Shown piece after piece: positions 7,327 through 18,900 of a stretch of 37,731 nt of DNA. A model generated the notes under the pieces. It was not told the origin of the DNA and searched no databases. It saw only the letters and a list, made by a program, of their open reading frames with translations. Origin of the DNA: a bacterium (GTDB lineage Bacteria > Chlamydiota > Chlamydiia > Chlamydiales > SM23-39); the NCBI GenBank assembly GCA_021811265.1, contig JAJZPH010000016.1, forward strand, positions 1 through 37,731. The letters run 5' to 3'. The stretch's first letter is position 1. Every line of letters starts with the position of its first letter. The position numbers were made by a program, and so were the translations under genes.

Positions 7327-7689
7327 TTATGCTGGCGCAAGCGCCTCTTTTGCCTTCATTGCAACTGTAGCAAATGCACTTGGATCATGGATAGCTAGCT
7401 CAGAGAGCTGTTTGCGGTCCAATAGACATCCTGCTTTCTTGAGACCGTTGATCAGTCTGCTATAGGAAATGCCCTGGGATTTGGCCGCAGCATTCAGACG
7501 TACAACCCAGATGCTCCTCATGAAATTCTTCCGGTCTTTTCGATGCTCATAATTATAAGCCAAAGCTTGCATCATCGCATCTTTTGTCAAACGAATATGA
7601 TTTTTTCTGTCCCCTACAAATCCCTTCGCTTGCTTGAATAATCTTCTTTTTTTTCGAAGTCTTGCGGGTGCGCTTGTTGCTCGAGTCAT
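7327..7689 (-). CDS. rplT: 50S ribosomal protein L20
   Basis: The 120-aa basic protein binds 23S rRNA early in assembly of the large subunit. It has the standard L20 layout: basic N-terminal tail (MTRATSAPARLRKKRRLFKQAKGF), RRxFxR-type central helices (HRKDRKNFMRSIWVVRLNAAAK) and the globular C-terminal domain with GLKKAG and LDRKQLSELA. Its length matches the family. AAGGAG precedes the ATG. It lies 12 bases after rpmI in the conserved infC-rpmI-rplT block. In other bacteria L20 represses this operon by binding its mRNA; I could not identify the binding site here. Confidence 0.97.
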   Translation of the reverse strand: MTRATSAPARLRKKRRLFKQAKGFVGDRKNHIRLTKDAMMQALAYNYEHRKDRKNFMRSIWVVRLNAAAKSQGISYSRLINGLKKAGCLLDRKQLSELAIHDPSAFATVAMKAKEALAPA

Positions 7690-7701
7690 CGCTCTTGCTC
7701 C

Positions 7702-7896
7702 TTACATTGCTAAAATTCTCAAATAATTTTTTGTTATTTTCTTGGCCAAAGCAGCTTTCGTGCGCATTTTTCTTTTGCGCTTAGAAGTTTTCTTCTCCAA
7801 AAGATGTCGACGTCCGGGTTTGCTGTAGATTAGCTTTCCTGTTCGCGTCACTTTGAAGCGGGCTTTGACCGATTTATTGACCTTCATCTTAACCAC
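7702..7896 (-). CDS. rpmI: 50S ribosomal protein L35
   Basis: The 64-aa strongly basic protein matches L35: MVKMKVNKSVKARFKVTRTGK at the start and the lysine/arginine-rich RRHLLEKKTSKRKRKMR middle. The GTG at 7896 is chosen because it gives the usual MxKMK start and follows GGAGAAG at good spacing. It overlaps the end of infC by eight bases, which suggests translational coupling. The internal ATG at 7887 would shorten the protein by three residues. Confidence 0.95.
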   Translation of the reverse strand: MVKMKVNKSVKARFKVTRTGKLIYSKPGRRHLLEKKTSKRKRKMRTKAALAKKITKNYLRILAM

Positions 7897-8425
7897 TGGC
7901 TTCTCCTTTTTCTACTTTCACCTTTTTTCCTCCCTGCGGAGCTAAACTCAAACTCATCGTTCGCCCCAATGTCTTGATGGGAGCTTCTACCATTGCAACA
8001 TCTTTCAACGATTCGTATATGCTCTCTAGCAGCTTTTCTCCTGCAGCAATGTAGAGCATCTCTCTTCCTCTAAAAGTGCAGGTAATGCGCACCTTATTTC
8101 CTTTTTGAAGAAACTCTTTCATTTGCTTGATCTTCGTCTGCAAATCATGCGGGTCGATGTTTGGCTTTAACTTGACCTCTTTGACCCTGACTTGATGCGA
8201 GGCCTTTTTGCTCTCCTTTTCCTTTTTGGTCTGGTGATAGCGAAACTTTCCGTAGTCCATTATCTTGCATACAGGTGGATCTGCGTTGGGTGCGATCTCA
8301 ATCAAATCTACCCCCGCAGCTTCCGCTCGCATCAAAGCATCTCGCGCACTCATGATGCCGAGCTGCTCTCCATCTTCCGTAATGACACGTACTCTTTCTG
8401 CCCGTATTTCTCTATTGATCCTCAA
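7889..8425 (-). CDS. infC: Translation initiation factor IF-3
   Basis: The 178-aa factor binds the 30S subunit, blocks 50S joining and checks the start codon and initiator tRNA. The N-domain (RINREIRAERVRVITEDGEQLGIM), the lysine-rich linker helix (about 65-85) and the C-domain (VKEVKLKPNIDPHDLQTKIKQMKEFL, then VRITCTFRGREM) are all present. The start is TTG, with AAAGGA 8 bases upstream, and it overlaps the TGA stop of the ThrRS-like gene as TTGA. An unusual infC start is common and lets IF-3 limit its own synthesis, since it discriminates against weak start codons. Confidence 0.96.
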   Translation of the reverse strand: MRINREIRAERVRVITEDGEQLGIMSARDALMRAEAAGVDLIEIAPNADPPVCKIMDYGKFRYHQTKKEKESKKASHQVRVKEVKLKPNIDPHDLQTKIKQMKEFLQKGNKVRITCTFRGREMLYIAAGEKLLESIYESLKDVAMVEAPIKTLGRTMSLSLAPQGGKKVKVEKGEASG

Positions 8426-9648
8426 ATTTTTTTCCTTTCCGCAAATAAAATTTTTTCGACCCTCGGCTCGAGCACTTCCAACATATCTTCTAACGAATGC
8501 TCAACCCAAAGAGCAATCCATCGTTCCAATATTCCCATCGAAGAGCGCTCAATGACCAGAACATCCTCGTCACTCGTGTCAATCGAAAGGTAGGCAACTT
8601 GCCATCCTCTGCCCAATCGATCTTGGATACGCGCCTCAACCGTAACTGTTTTTTCCCCTCTCTCTTCTCGGACGAAGGGGATTTTTAACATCTCTAAAGC
8701 ACTTAGCAGCGCCTCACTTTCAGCAATCATTTTGACTTTTCTACCAGAAGAAAAAACCCATGTGCAATGGTTGCCAAAAGGATACATATTAAGAATTTTG
8801 TCAATGAATTGCAAGGAAGAAATGCACTCTTGTAAAAGCTCTTTTCGCAAAACAAAGCAAAGCTCTAAAGCACGAAAACCTTTCGCAGGATGCAAAAGAC
8901 CTTCCATTAATATCTCTTCATGAGGCAAAGAATGTTCCCAAAAAAGCTCTGCTGTTCGAAAAGGAAGGCTCCTCTTCTCTTTTTTAAAAAAAGAACGATG
9001 CATAGAAATCTTTTCTTCTTTGATGCGAGAGGGCCTCTCTTTATGCGTTGATAGGTCATGCAAAGAAACCGTTTCTATGCAGTGTGCATTGTGCTCCCTT
9101 TGCGCGCAATTCCACCGTTCAACACACAACTCCTTCAATACCAATCCCTTTGGGTGCCATATCCATCCCTTTTCCTCTCTATGAAATAGATCTGCCCTCT
9201 CCCCGTCAACTAGATGGTTCTTTTTTTGGTAGTGTGTAAGAAGCTTACACTCTTCCTTCAGATCCCCATCATGCTCATGTACAGATCCAAGAATGCGAAA
9301 TCGCTTATTTCCAATCGGTTGGAGAGAGTAAAGTCGAAAATGGGAAATTTCTTTTGTGTTTTTTACAAAGGGGGGGGCGAGAGGATCGGCAAAATCGCAA
9401 GAAGCACGATTGCCAACAAGAAAGTCTCGAATGCAAAAAAGGGTGGTCGTAGGATAATTTCGATTTTCCTCAATGGCATAATGGTGCCCCAAATGATCCA
9501 AATATTCTTTCGCATTTTTACTCTCCATTTCCATCTTTTCGATAGCAAGGGCAGCTTTGACCAGCTGCCGCATTTTTTGCTCTACAAGGTGCAAAAATGG
9601 CTCTGTCACCTCATAGGAGGGAATAAAATCATAGTAAAAGCCTACCAT
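8422..9648 (-). CDS. Degenerate threonyl-tRNA synthetase-like protein
   Basis: The 408-aa product aligns along its length with ThrRS: the start of the second N-terminal domain (VGFYYDF, then LVEQKMRQLVKAALAIEK), the linker (KNHLVDGERADLFH, WIWHPKGLVL), the motif 2 region (LPFRTAELF, 228-236) and the motif 3 region (ERSSMGILERW, 367-377). The key residues are gone: the CRGPH-type editing motif is ADPLAPP, and the three zinc ligands fall on Leu (about 196), Cys264 and Glu367. The TGS domain and the C-terminal anticodon-binding domain are absent. The frame remains ThrRS-like upstream to about 9753 (a TTG without a ribosome binding site), where the editing HxxxH reads RSASG. I chose the ATG because of its strong GGAGGGGG site. 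It lies next to infC, as thrS does in many bacteria. It is probably not a synthetase; a decaying gene is also possible. Confidence 0.8.
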   Translation of the reverse strand: MVGFYYDFIPSYEVTEPFLHLVEQKMRQLVKAALAIEKMEMESKNAKEYLDHLGHHYAIEENRNYPTTTLFCIRDFLVGNRASCDFADPLAPPFVKNTKEISHFRLYSLQPIGNKRFRILGSVHEHDGDLKEECKLLTHYQKKNHLVDGERADLFHREEKGWIWHPKGLVLKELCVERWNCAQREHNAHCIETVSLHDLSTHKERPSRIKEEKISMHRSFFKKEKRSLPFRTAELFWEHSLPHEEILMEGLLHPAKGFRALELCFVLRKELLQECISSLQFIDKILNMYPFGNHCTWVFSSGRKVKMIAESEALLSALEMLKIPFVREERGEKTVTVEARIQDRLGRGWQVAYLSIDTSDEDVLVIERSSMGILERWIALWVEHSLEDMLEVLEPRVEKILFAERKKI

Positions 9649-9654
9649 CAGCGC

Positions 9655-9663
9655 TCCCCCTCC
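9655..9663 (-). promoter_or_regulatory. Ribosome binding site deciding the start of the ThrRS-like gene
   Basis: On the minus strand GGAGGGGGA lies 6 bases before the ATG at 9648. It favours this start over the TTG at 9753 and over the in-frame TTG at 9813, which lies inside tRNA-Val. Confidence 0.55.
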
Positions 9664-9771
9664 AATGAGGAGAAGAGAGGGGTCTATTGCAACAAGAGAA
9701 GCTGCAAGAAGGCCAGATGCGCTTCTGCGAAGGGTAGAAAGGTCTCTATTCAAAAGATTTTTTGGGTCACA

Positions 9772-9845
9772 TGGGATATGGCTGGCTCGAACAGCCGACC
9801 TCCACGATGTCAACGTGGCGCTCTAACCAACTGAGCTAATACCCC
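9772..9845 (-). tRNA. tRNA-Val (anticodon GAC)
   Basis: The 74-base minus-strand gene folds as a class I tRNA. The acceptor stem is GGGGTAT with ATATCCC (one G-T pair), the D stem is GCTC/GAGC, the anticodon stem is CCACG/CGTGG with loop TTGACAT (anticodon GAC), and the T arm is GGCTG/CAGCC. It reads GUC and GUU codons. The discriminator is A and CCA is not encoded. It is the first gene of the minus-strand operon, ending 18 bases before the earliest possible start of the ThrRS-like gene. Confidence 0.96.
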
Positions 9846-9858
9846 AAAATTTTTCAAA

Positions 9859-9887
9859 ATCTTACTAGAAACACAAAATCTTCGCAA
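9859..9887 (-). promoter_or_regulatory. Promoter for tRNA-Val and the following translation operon
   Basis: On the minus strand TTGCGA and TAAGAT are spaced by 17 bases and place the start of transcription about 7 bases before the tRNA-Val 5' end. No other good promoter is seen before infC, so the whole block may begin here. Confidence 0.5.
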
Positions 9888-9920
9888 GCGAAAGATTGAG
9901 AAAAAAAGCCATAAATAGGG

Positions 9921-9949
9921 TGGAATTTTAACAGGACAACCTTTATACT
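9921..9949 (+). promoter_or_regulatory. Candidate promoter for the giant gene
   Basis: TATACT (five of six matches to the -10 consensus) at 9944-9949 follows TGGAAT (weak -35, three of six) after 17 bases. It would give a leader of about 30 bases before the TTG start. Confidence 0.4.
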
Positions 9950-9987
9950 ATTTCCATTGAATGAACTGTTTTGGCGGGGATTAAAAA

Positions 9988-12900
9988 TTGAGTTTACAAA
10001 CATTGCCAGAAACCTTTTTGTCCAGAGTGGGCTCTTTCTTTTCTCCAATTCGCTCGGCTCTTTCTCTTGCCGCTTTTAAAGCCCAACCTGCAAAAATCTA
10101 TACCAGACTACACACCATTTCTGATTTTGTCTCCCCCACATGCAGCGATATTAAAAAGATTTTTTCACGTGTTCTGTTTCCCAAAACCAGTTTCTCAGTT
10201 GCTCTCGAAGACGAAAAAGTATCTCCTACCCCTTCTACTTTAGATCCTTTCCTTCCACCTCTTTCCGCCTCTCATGCGGCTCCTTCTCCAAAGACAAGAG
10301 GGGTAAGCTCTTCTCTTTTGCCTTCTGTTCCAAAAGAACCCAGCGCAGAAATGACCGAATCACTTTTTTCCGAGCTTTTTTTTGGAAGTCTATTTTCTTT
10401 TCCTAACGCAATTTTTGACTTCTATCAACACCATCTTCCCAAATCTTTCCAACAAACGATTCCAGAGGCGCTGAGAAGAAAAGAAGAGCTGGAAAAAATC
10501 GTCCACGATCAAGACAAAGCGAAAAGGGAAAAAGATCTTTTGCACATGGCGCACGAGCTTGCGGATCGTGTAAAAACAATAGGGGACCCTCTCCTTTTAC
10601 ACGGAACTCTTTACAAAGATGTTACCAAACCCAATCCTGCTTCCAAGTTCATTTTAGAGCATATGGCTCCACAAGAATTCCAGCAGCTGCTCGCAGGTGA
10701 AAAAGGCACACAGATTCTGGCTGCAATAAAAAGTGGGCTACATACGTTTTCCTCCTCCTTTCCTCAACCTGCTCAAGAAATAAAGGACTCTTTGAGCCGT
10801 GTGATGGACAGCGTTTTTCGCAAAATTCCTCTGCCCGAATCGTGGAAAAGCACCATCAAAGATAGTTTGCAGACCGATCTTCGCGAAGTTGTGCTCGGCC
10901 CGTCCAGTACGCATCCATTTGCAGAACAGATATGGGAAAAGCTCCTCAGAGAGGGTATGGAAAAAGTAGTTCAAGATGCAATATCACAAGTATTGCCTCT
11001 TGCAAAAAATGCAATGGAAGAATCGAAAGATGCCATCTTTTCCTCTCTCGTTTCTGCCCTCCCTCCCTTAGGCCAGGATCTTTTGAGCATGACGGGAATT
11101 ACAGAACACAATGAGTCTGTTTGGATCGAGATCCAAAAACAACCAGATGGAAAGTTGCAACTAACTGTCTTTTCCAAAGAAAGTGACTACCACCAAGAGC
11201 ATGGCGCTGTCAGCACCTCAGAGATCTGTCTGCCTCTCGTATTTTGCGATATCGAAGAAAAGCAGTTATCTACAGAGTTTTTCTATCAATTTCTCTCCTA
11301 CACGGCAAAGCCCCACTGGGAAAAGACAAGCTTTTCCTTAAACGACTTTTTCCACGGGCTCGTTCAATCGCTCAAACGTTCACCCAATCTTGCCTTGAGC
11401 CAGCCAGTTCCTGTAAGCAAACATACTTCTGATCAGCCGCGCGCTCTTTTTGAACTCTATCTGCGCCACCATTTACATCTCGGTGAAGCAGAATTTCAAA
11501 AATTTCAATGCGACTGTCTTTTGGAAGCATTTCTCAAGATGTGGTCCCATGTAAAGGAGAAAGAAGATCTCCTTGCCGAAAACGCCTCCCTTCGCACCAA
11601 GCTCCTCAGAGCCGCCCAGCATCTGTACGAAATGGCTACCACGACCTACTCAAAAGAGCATATCCCCCCTCACATCACCTCAACACTTGCCGAGGCAAAT
11701 AAAATTCTTCGACTGCAGGAAAAAAGAGCAAAGCAGAAAGAAGAACATCCTTCCTTTTTTCTTCCCCCCGAAGTGAAGCGAATAACAGCAAATCTTCTCG
11801 AAAAGATCGGAGGAAAAGAAAATATCGCAGAACTGCGCGATGCTTTGATTGAAATTTTAGGAGAAGAGGTCAGAGAGCCCGTCGACTCTCTGATTTGCGA
11901 AGTGTTGCAGGAAATGGCTCCAAAAGAAACTCTTTCTACCTCTTTTCCATGGAAAGAGATCTTCTCAAAGGATTTCCTCAGAAAAGAGCTTGCCTTCGTA
12001 ACGCGGCGCCCCTCTCTTCTCCATTTCTATCAGATCTACGTTCGCTACGTGCGCAATCTTTGGATGGAGGCAAACTTTATCCTTGCCTACCCTTTATGCA
12101 CTCTCGTCTTTACCTCCCTTCTTCCCTTTGCAGCTCCAGTCAACCTTCTATTAGCTTCTTTTCTTTTCCTCGCACGCACTGCCACGCTGGAAGAAAAGCT
12201 GCATCTTCTTCCCAAAGAAATGTTTGATCTTCTCCATATACCTTACAAAAATTACGAGGAGCTGCTCCGCATTCTTTCCATCCCCTTCAAGATCTACCAG
12301 GAGCTATACTGTTATTTGCAGGGGCAGTTGATGAAGCTCTTTTTAAAAATCACACTCCGCAGTCTGCTCGGCACACAAAAGATCTCTCTGATCCAAAAGT
12401 CAGTCCGCCAACTCCAGCAAATAACGACCCGCACAGGAGAAATTTCCTATGAGTTGGCAAATCCTGTCACACAAACAGTCGCTTCAGAAAAGCTTCTTCC
12501 CTCTGTTCCCCCTTCTTCCTATACAATTACAGAAGCCGTGGCAGAATCTCTTCCCATTCCCCAAAAACCCGATTGCATCACGGAAAAAAACATTCTGTGC
12601 CTGATGGCAGAGTGGACAGATGATACGCAAAAACTATTAGACGCCAAAGCTGATCAACATCTTTTCCTTTATTTAAACATGCAGATCCGCCTTTTGCCCC
12701 CACCTGGAGGAAAAGGAGATTTTTGGGCAAAAATTGCAGAGGCGGAAAAGAGAGAAATTTTGGAAAAAATCCACCTTCTGATGATTCGCTTGTATAATAT
12801 TGAGGTTTTTTGGGCTAAAGATTCCTGCGAAAAGGCTGTTTCTCTCTTTACTCTCTACGCAATCACCGACTTTCTTGCCAGAGAGTGCAAAGAGTCTCTA

Positions 12901-15900
12901 TTAGATGGCGCAGGCGACCCTCAAGGCGCCGATATCATTATGTGGGCACAAGAACCCAAAAGACAAATAAGTTCTGGTCCTACCTACCAACAATTAGAAG
13001 AGGTCTGCCGCTATTTTGGATATGATCTCACAAAAAATTATTCTCTCGAAGAAATAGAAAAAAAACAAAAAGAGTGCTTTTTTTGGTATGGTAAATTTGC
13101 AAGCGAACTGTCTGTTGACTGGGGTGAGTTCTCAGAGCAAGGACTGCCCGAGCGGCAAAAAAAAGTTTACAGGCAATTTTTAGCAAACCCCGAAACCAGA
13201 AAAAGAGTCGAGACTGTTTGTTTAGGACAATCGGAAGAGGAAAAATTCTTGTGCCTCTTTCAAGATCCTTCTCTGGAACAACTAGAGAAGCAAGAGACAG
13301 AAAAAAAGGAAAACAAGCCGAAGCAGATTTTCGAGGGAACCCCTGCCCCCATTGAAGAGCAAAGACAAGCATTGATGCCCTCTTTTCAACATCCAAATCC
13401 CAGAGGCGGACTTCTCGAACGTTCCTTTTCTCTTGCACGTTTTTCCTTCCACCTCACTTCCCACTTTGTTTGGCGCAAACTCTACATGAGAAAAGGTTTT
13501 AGCGCAGGTATAGAAGAGATACCCTGTTCAGGAGCTCTTTCTCCTAAAACGGGATGGAATTTAAGCTGGACACCAAAAGCTTGGACATTTGCAACTTCAA
13601 TCCTCAACAAAACAACAGAAACTGTCCATACCATTTTCAGACACCGATTGCGCCAAGCCTCTTTCTATTCGAATTTTATGCTACTCCCTAGTGTCACAAC
13701 TTTCGCAAGGAAAGAGGAAAAACAGGAAGAATCTTACAAAAATCTGCTCTCCCACAGGTGGCAGGAAGTATTTTCGACGCAGCACACCTTTTCCGAATTT
13801 TGTTACTTCATCCTCCGCGATATGGTTCACGGTCCCTCAACGGTTGTCAATCCTGTCTTTTTTCCTCTGTCAAGGACACAAGAGGAAATTCTTCGTGAAA
13901 AACACACTGATACAGGCGATGTGACGGCAGAAGCTTTCGAGCGCTTTCAGATGATTTCCGCATCGAGTAAAACCTCCCATTTTATGAGATCTTTCGACTA
14001 TTTTTGCGAACATTATAAAACACTTAAGTCAAATACCGATCTATACTTTTTCTCTCTCCTTATCAATCAATTAGGTTCTCTGCGCGCACAAATCAAAGAA
14101 AACCCCGAGGTCATCAAAACACTCGGCCATTTTTTTCACAAAACTCTCGACCAGCTTTCTTCACAGAAATTGTGGGCCTCTTGTGCCACAATGGCATGCC
14201 TTGGCGAAGAAATGAAAGACTTGTGCACCCATTTTGCACCTTCGTCCAGATCTTATTTTCCAGACTTTTTCCACTCTCTTTGGCAAGCCTATCCATTTGC
14301 ATCCGATCCCTTGCAGCGTGCAAATATTTTGAACTTCATCTTTTCTCGCTACGAAAATCGACATCCCGCCTCTCTTTCTGATGAAGAGAAAAAAGATGCC
14401 GTTTTTCATCTTTTGAGAGCACAACATCACAGCTCCTTTCTCAATAAAGATGATCATTGGAACCTGAATCATCAAAGAGCTTCCGTTATCCTTTCTCGTT
14501 TTCGCTTACTCATCCAACAAACTCTGAACGAAGATCCTCTCTTCAGAAAAAACCTCATCGAAACCCTGCTGCGAGATAAAAAAGTTTCGATTCCCTTTCA
14601 ACCAGACTACGAGTGGAGCGGCAGCTACCCCACATTTGAATGCAAAGCTCTTGCCCTCAGCTTCTCTTTTGACACTCAGCTAAAAAACGCCTCCCCTCTT
14701 ACATTTCAAGAGTTTTTGAAGAAAAAACTTCCTCAAGCTCAGTGCAACAGATGTTTTTTTCTCTCTCCTTCCCAAGTCTACTTCCCGGAAGAAAATCTTT
14801 TGGTAGAAATGAGAAAAGACAACTCTTTTCACATCATCCGATGGCATGAAAAAAAAGCCTATCGCTGGCTAGCTCCTGAAGAAACAACTTCCACAAAAAC
14901 CCCATCAGACCTCTCCTATTGGGTGGAAGAGAACTCCTCCGAATACTGCCGCGTGCTTTGTTTATCTGGAAAAGAACTACTCTCCTCTCTTCCTGCAAAA
15001 AAGATCCAGGAAGGCAGCACTAAGCGTTTGCAAATTCTCTTCGAAGAAAAACAAGTAGATCAGGTGAGATTGCAAAGAATCCCCACCGCCACTGCATCCA
15101 TTGCTCTTCTTTCCTGGTTTCAACCACTAAAACAGGTCCATACTTACGTCAACCCTGCATCTCCAAGCCACATCGCTCGCATCGAGTTTTCAGAGCTACC
15201 CTCTCCTCAAGACCCTTCGCGTCCTCTAGCATTTCAGGTGCAAAAAGTAGATGGAAAAGAAGAAGCTCTTTCCGATGGTGCATTTCCCGGCTTTTTCATA
15301 GCAAAAAAACAACACGATGCTGCCCTTCTTCCTTTTTCCAACTATCTGCTCTTAGAAAACGAAAAGCATGAAAAGAAAGTTCTCCTCCTCCCCCAGCCTA
15401 CTTCCACTTTGATTGGAAGCTTTGTCCTCAAACACTTCTCTCAATTTTCTTCTTCTCCTTTCGTTGAAAGCACACTCCGCTCCTTTCTCGAAAAAGAAAA
15501 TAAAGGAAAGTTCTACACCTACTCCCTAGAAGACAAAGCTTTAACCTCTTCCGATCCAGAAGCACTATCTTATCTGCTCCTTTTAGCATTTACTCGACAT
15601 GATCTTGTTGCCGCAAAAGAATACCTCTCCCAACTGGAGCTTTTAGGAAAAGGTGTTCTCTTCTCGGAACAAACTCATTCTCTCCTCGAAGGGCTCATCC
15701 TCCCCCTGCTGTTGGACCATGCCAATACCACATCTTTGGAAATAAGTCTCAGGCTCTCTGCTCTCCGTTTTGAAAACCAACTTCTCCAGAGCGGCACTCC
15801 CCAGGAACCGTCTAAAGTTTTTTCTCAAACAACCTTAGAATATTTTCTCATCCAGATCCAGTATAACCGGTATCTACAAGTCGTTGCCTCTGGCCAAAAA

Positions 15901-18900
15901 CCCTATCTTACGCCCTACCAGGAACGCTTCCTGCTTCGACGGCTAGAATATGCAAATCAAAGCTACCTTAGCTCTTCTCTTGCATCAATTGAGACTAAAT
16001 TAAAACAGTGGGTCGAATCGCTGGGACTCGATATCTTTGCTAGTCACTTTTTTCTCCCTCCGGCAATTTTTGCACGGCAACAAACTCTCTGGGCACAAGA
16101 TGGTGATCGCAGCAGAGCCGCTCAACTTACCGAGACCATCCTCTCCAATGCGGTGAAAGACCTCGGAGCCGACCCAACGCAAATTCCCAACGCGTCCTCA
16201 ACTCCTCTCTCCCTTCTTCCCAGAATCATCCAGCTGGTGAAAAATAGTCTGTTTAATCCCTATAGAGACAACTTTTCTTCCCTTGATCAAAAAACCCTAG
16301 AACAATTTGCTCAAACCACCAGATATCACGCCAATGGCATTTTGGACCTTTCCGTAGAACTTTGGGATCTTTCTTTAGAAAACATTTGCAGCAATTTCTT
16401 CTTATTGCACCGACTCGCTACCAACAGAATCCCGAGCGGCTGGGAGAAAGATCCGCAGAAACAAAAGCTTTTTGAAAGCAAAAGAAATGCTCTTCTTGCA
16501 AATCTTTCCCTTCTCCATGGCCGCTATGAAAGCTTTGCTGGAAATCTTCTTCTCATCCTACAAAAGGCTGCAGAAAATGGCACTACGACCTCCTCTATCG
16601 AAGCAATGGAAGCAAAATTAGATAATTGGGGAAAGTGCGTTGCTCTGCAAAAAGAGATCAATTCGCTGCAAGAGAAACAAGCCCAATCTAGCCCTGAAGC
16701 GGTCCGTAAAATTGATAAGGAAATAGCAGAGATCAGAAAGAAGATGGAGCCACTCTTCGATAAGAAGGACAGTGCATTTTTTCCAAAAGACTTTCTTCCG
16801 CCACTTTTCAAAGCTGCTTGGTCTGAATGCAAAAAAAGCGAGACTATGCATATTCTTCAATCAGCTCTTTTTTGCAAAAAAAATGTCCTCTTTTTGGGAA
16901 ATCTTGCCCTCTCATGGATCGGAAAAGCGGCTCTCACTGCTCTTCCTGGTCTTGGCCAGGTCCTCATGGCAAAAAAAGCAGTTACTTTTTGTCTTTCTCT
17001 CTTTCATTCCGTCACAACCATCTCTGCCAGGGAAGAAGATGGAGCCGATACAGCAAAAACACAAAGTGCACCCATCGCTTTTCGCGACAGCCTCTCCCAA
17101 AGAGAAGATCAGATCAATCGGCTCTTTTCCTCCCTTTTTGAGAAATATTTTGTCGAAGATAGCTCCACGGCCGCAACAATTGAACCACCCACCCAGCTCA
17201 CACTAGATGGAGAAGAAATCTCTGAGTCCTCTGTAAAGACCTCTTTGGAAAAGATCCAGAAAAGTCTACAAGATTATCATGCACGGCCCAAAAACGCTTC
17301 CAAAAAGCTGCGCTTTAAAGAGGGCGCTTCTTCAGAGGCTCTTCTTGAAGAACGCTCTCAAATCCAAAAAGAGTTTCAAAGAAGAGTCGATCAGGAACGA
17401 AAAGCTATTTTACAGCTCTGCAAGTTTCCCAAAGAGAAACCACTTAACGAAGATGAACGTCTAGCGCACAGCTTCGATGCGCAAAGAAAAAAAGAAAATC
17501 GACTGACATTCGAAGAGCTATTTTCTGCCTTTTCTCGAGGCGATTTGGGAAAACTTGTAGAACAGGGGTTGATTCCTCAAGAAAGTCAACCGCTCATCGA
17601 AGAGCGCTTCTACCTTCTTCTTGTTATGACCTCTCGATTCGAATTTCTCTTTACCCAAACAGCCACCTTAACGCCCGCTTCTTCTGATTTCACCCCCTTT
17701 GCGGAAGCTCTCCAAAAAGAGAGGGTTTATAGCTTCGAGGGCAGATCCGATATCCTTCGAGCCAAGCTGCTCTTTGAAGCTTCGATGAAGGTACTTTTGT
17801 GGAAAAGACCCATGGAGCAGCTCGACACCATGCTCTTGGGCAATGAACCAAAAGCCGTGCTGGAAGCCTTGATGGGATGGGGAAAAACCTTTTGTTTGAT
17901 CCCTCTGGCCAATGCTGTAGAAAGCAATGGTCATCAGATCGTCATCAACATCTGGCCCAAAACGGTCGCTGCTACCAATATCGAAAGTATTACGAAGACC
18001 TTTAAAAAAGCCTTCGGCAGGTTTGCCAATGCTTTTCACTGCACAAGAAACTTTCTTCCTGATCCCTGGGGCCTTGCCAAGGTCATGCGGCGCTCTCTTT
18101 TCGAAAAAGAAGAGCTCAATGCCACGCACGAAGATTTGCAAGCGCTAGAGCTTCGATGCATCGAGGATGGCCTTTCTCTTTTAGACGATCCGAAAAAAGC
18201 AAGAGAAGATCATAACTCCTTCGATTCTTTGCGCCACATATTGGCCAGTGTGCGCGGCTCTGCAAAAGCCGTCATCGATGAGTTTCATAAATTGTGCGAT
18301 CCTTTAAAAAATGAATTGAACCATCCTCTGGGCAGCCGCAAAACTCTCCCAGAAAAAAGCGTCAAGCTCATGGGAAAAATTCTTCTGGTCATGCTCAAAG
18401 ATCCAAAGATCAAACAGCTCATCGACCTCAAAGCTCTCAGCCCTACTACCATCGACGAGGAACAATTTAAAAGTCAGGTAGCACCTTTGATCTTACAACA
18501 TATTTGTTTGGGTGATATATGTGACTTTTCCGAACTTGGTCTTTTAAGAAAACATCAGCAAGAGTTTACCGATTATGTTCTTGGCAGGGCAAGCAGACTC
18601 CCCTCATTTGTAGCGCAGAGTAAAGAAAAAGAGTTGTTAGGACTTGTCAAGGGATGTTTTGCTCCCCTTCTTCCCATGATCTTGAAAAGAATTCCCAACG
18701 TCGATTACGCACGCTCTAAAGGCCAGATGTGTGAAGAGTTTGCACGGCCAAGTGAGGGCAATGAAAGTCCTGATGAACAATCAACCATCCGCAACCCTTA
18801 TGAATGCTGGTTGAAATCGGCCATCTTGACCCTACAAAAGGGTTTAACCAAGGAGCAAATTGCACGATTACTCGTTGTATGGAAAGAAAAGGCAACGCAA

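Noticed and set aside
9649..9813. Extension of the ThrRS-like gene to 9813
   Set aside because: This start lies inside the tRNA-Val gene. ThrRS similarity begins only at about residue 28 of that version; the ATG at 9648 has the best ribosome binding site, though a start at 9753 remains possible.
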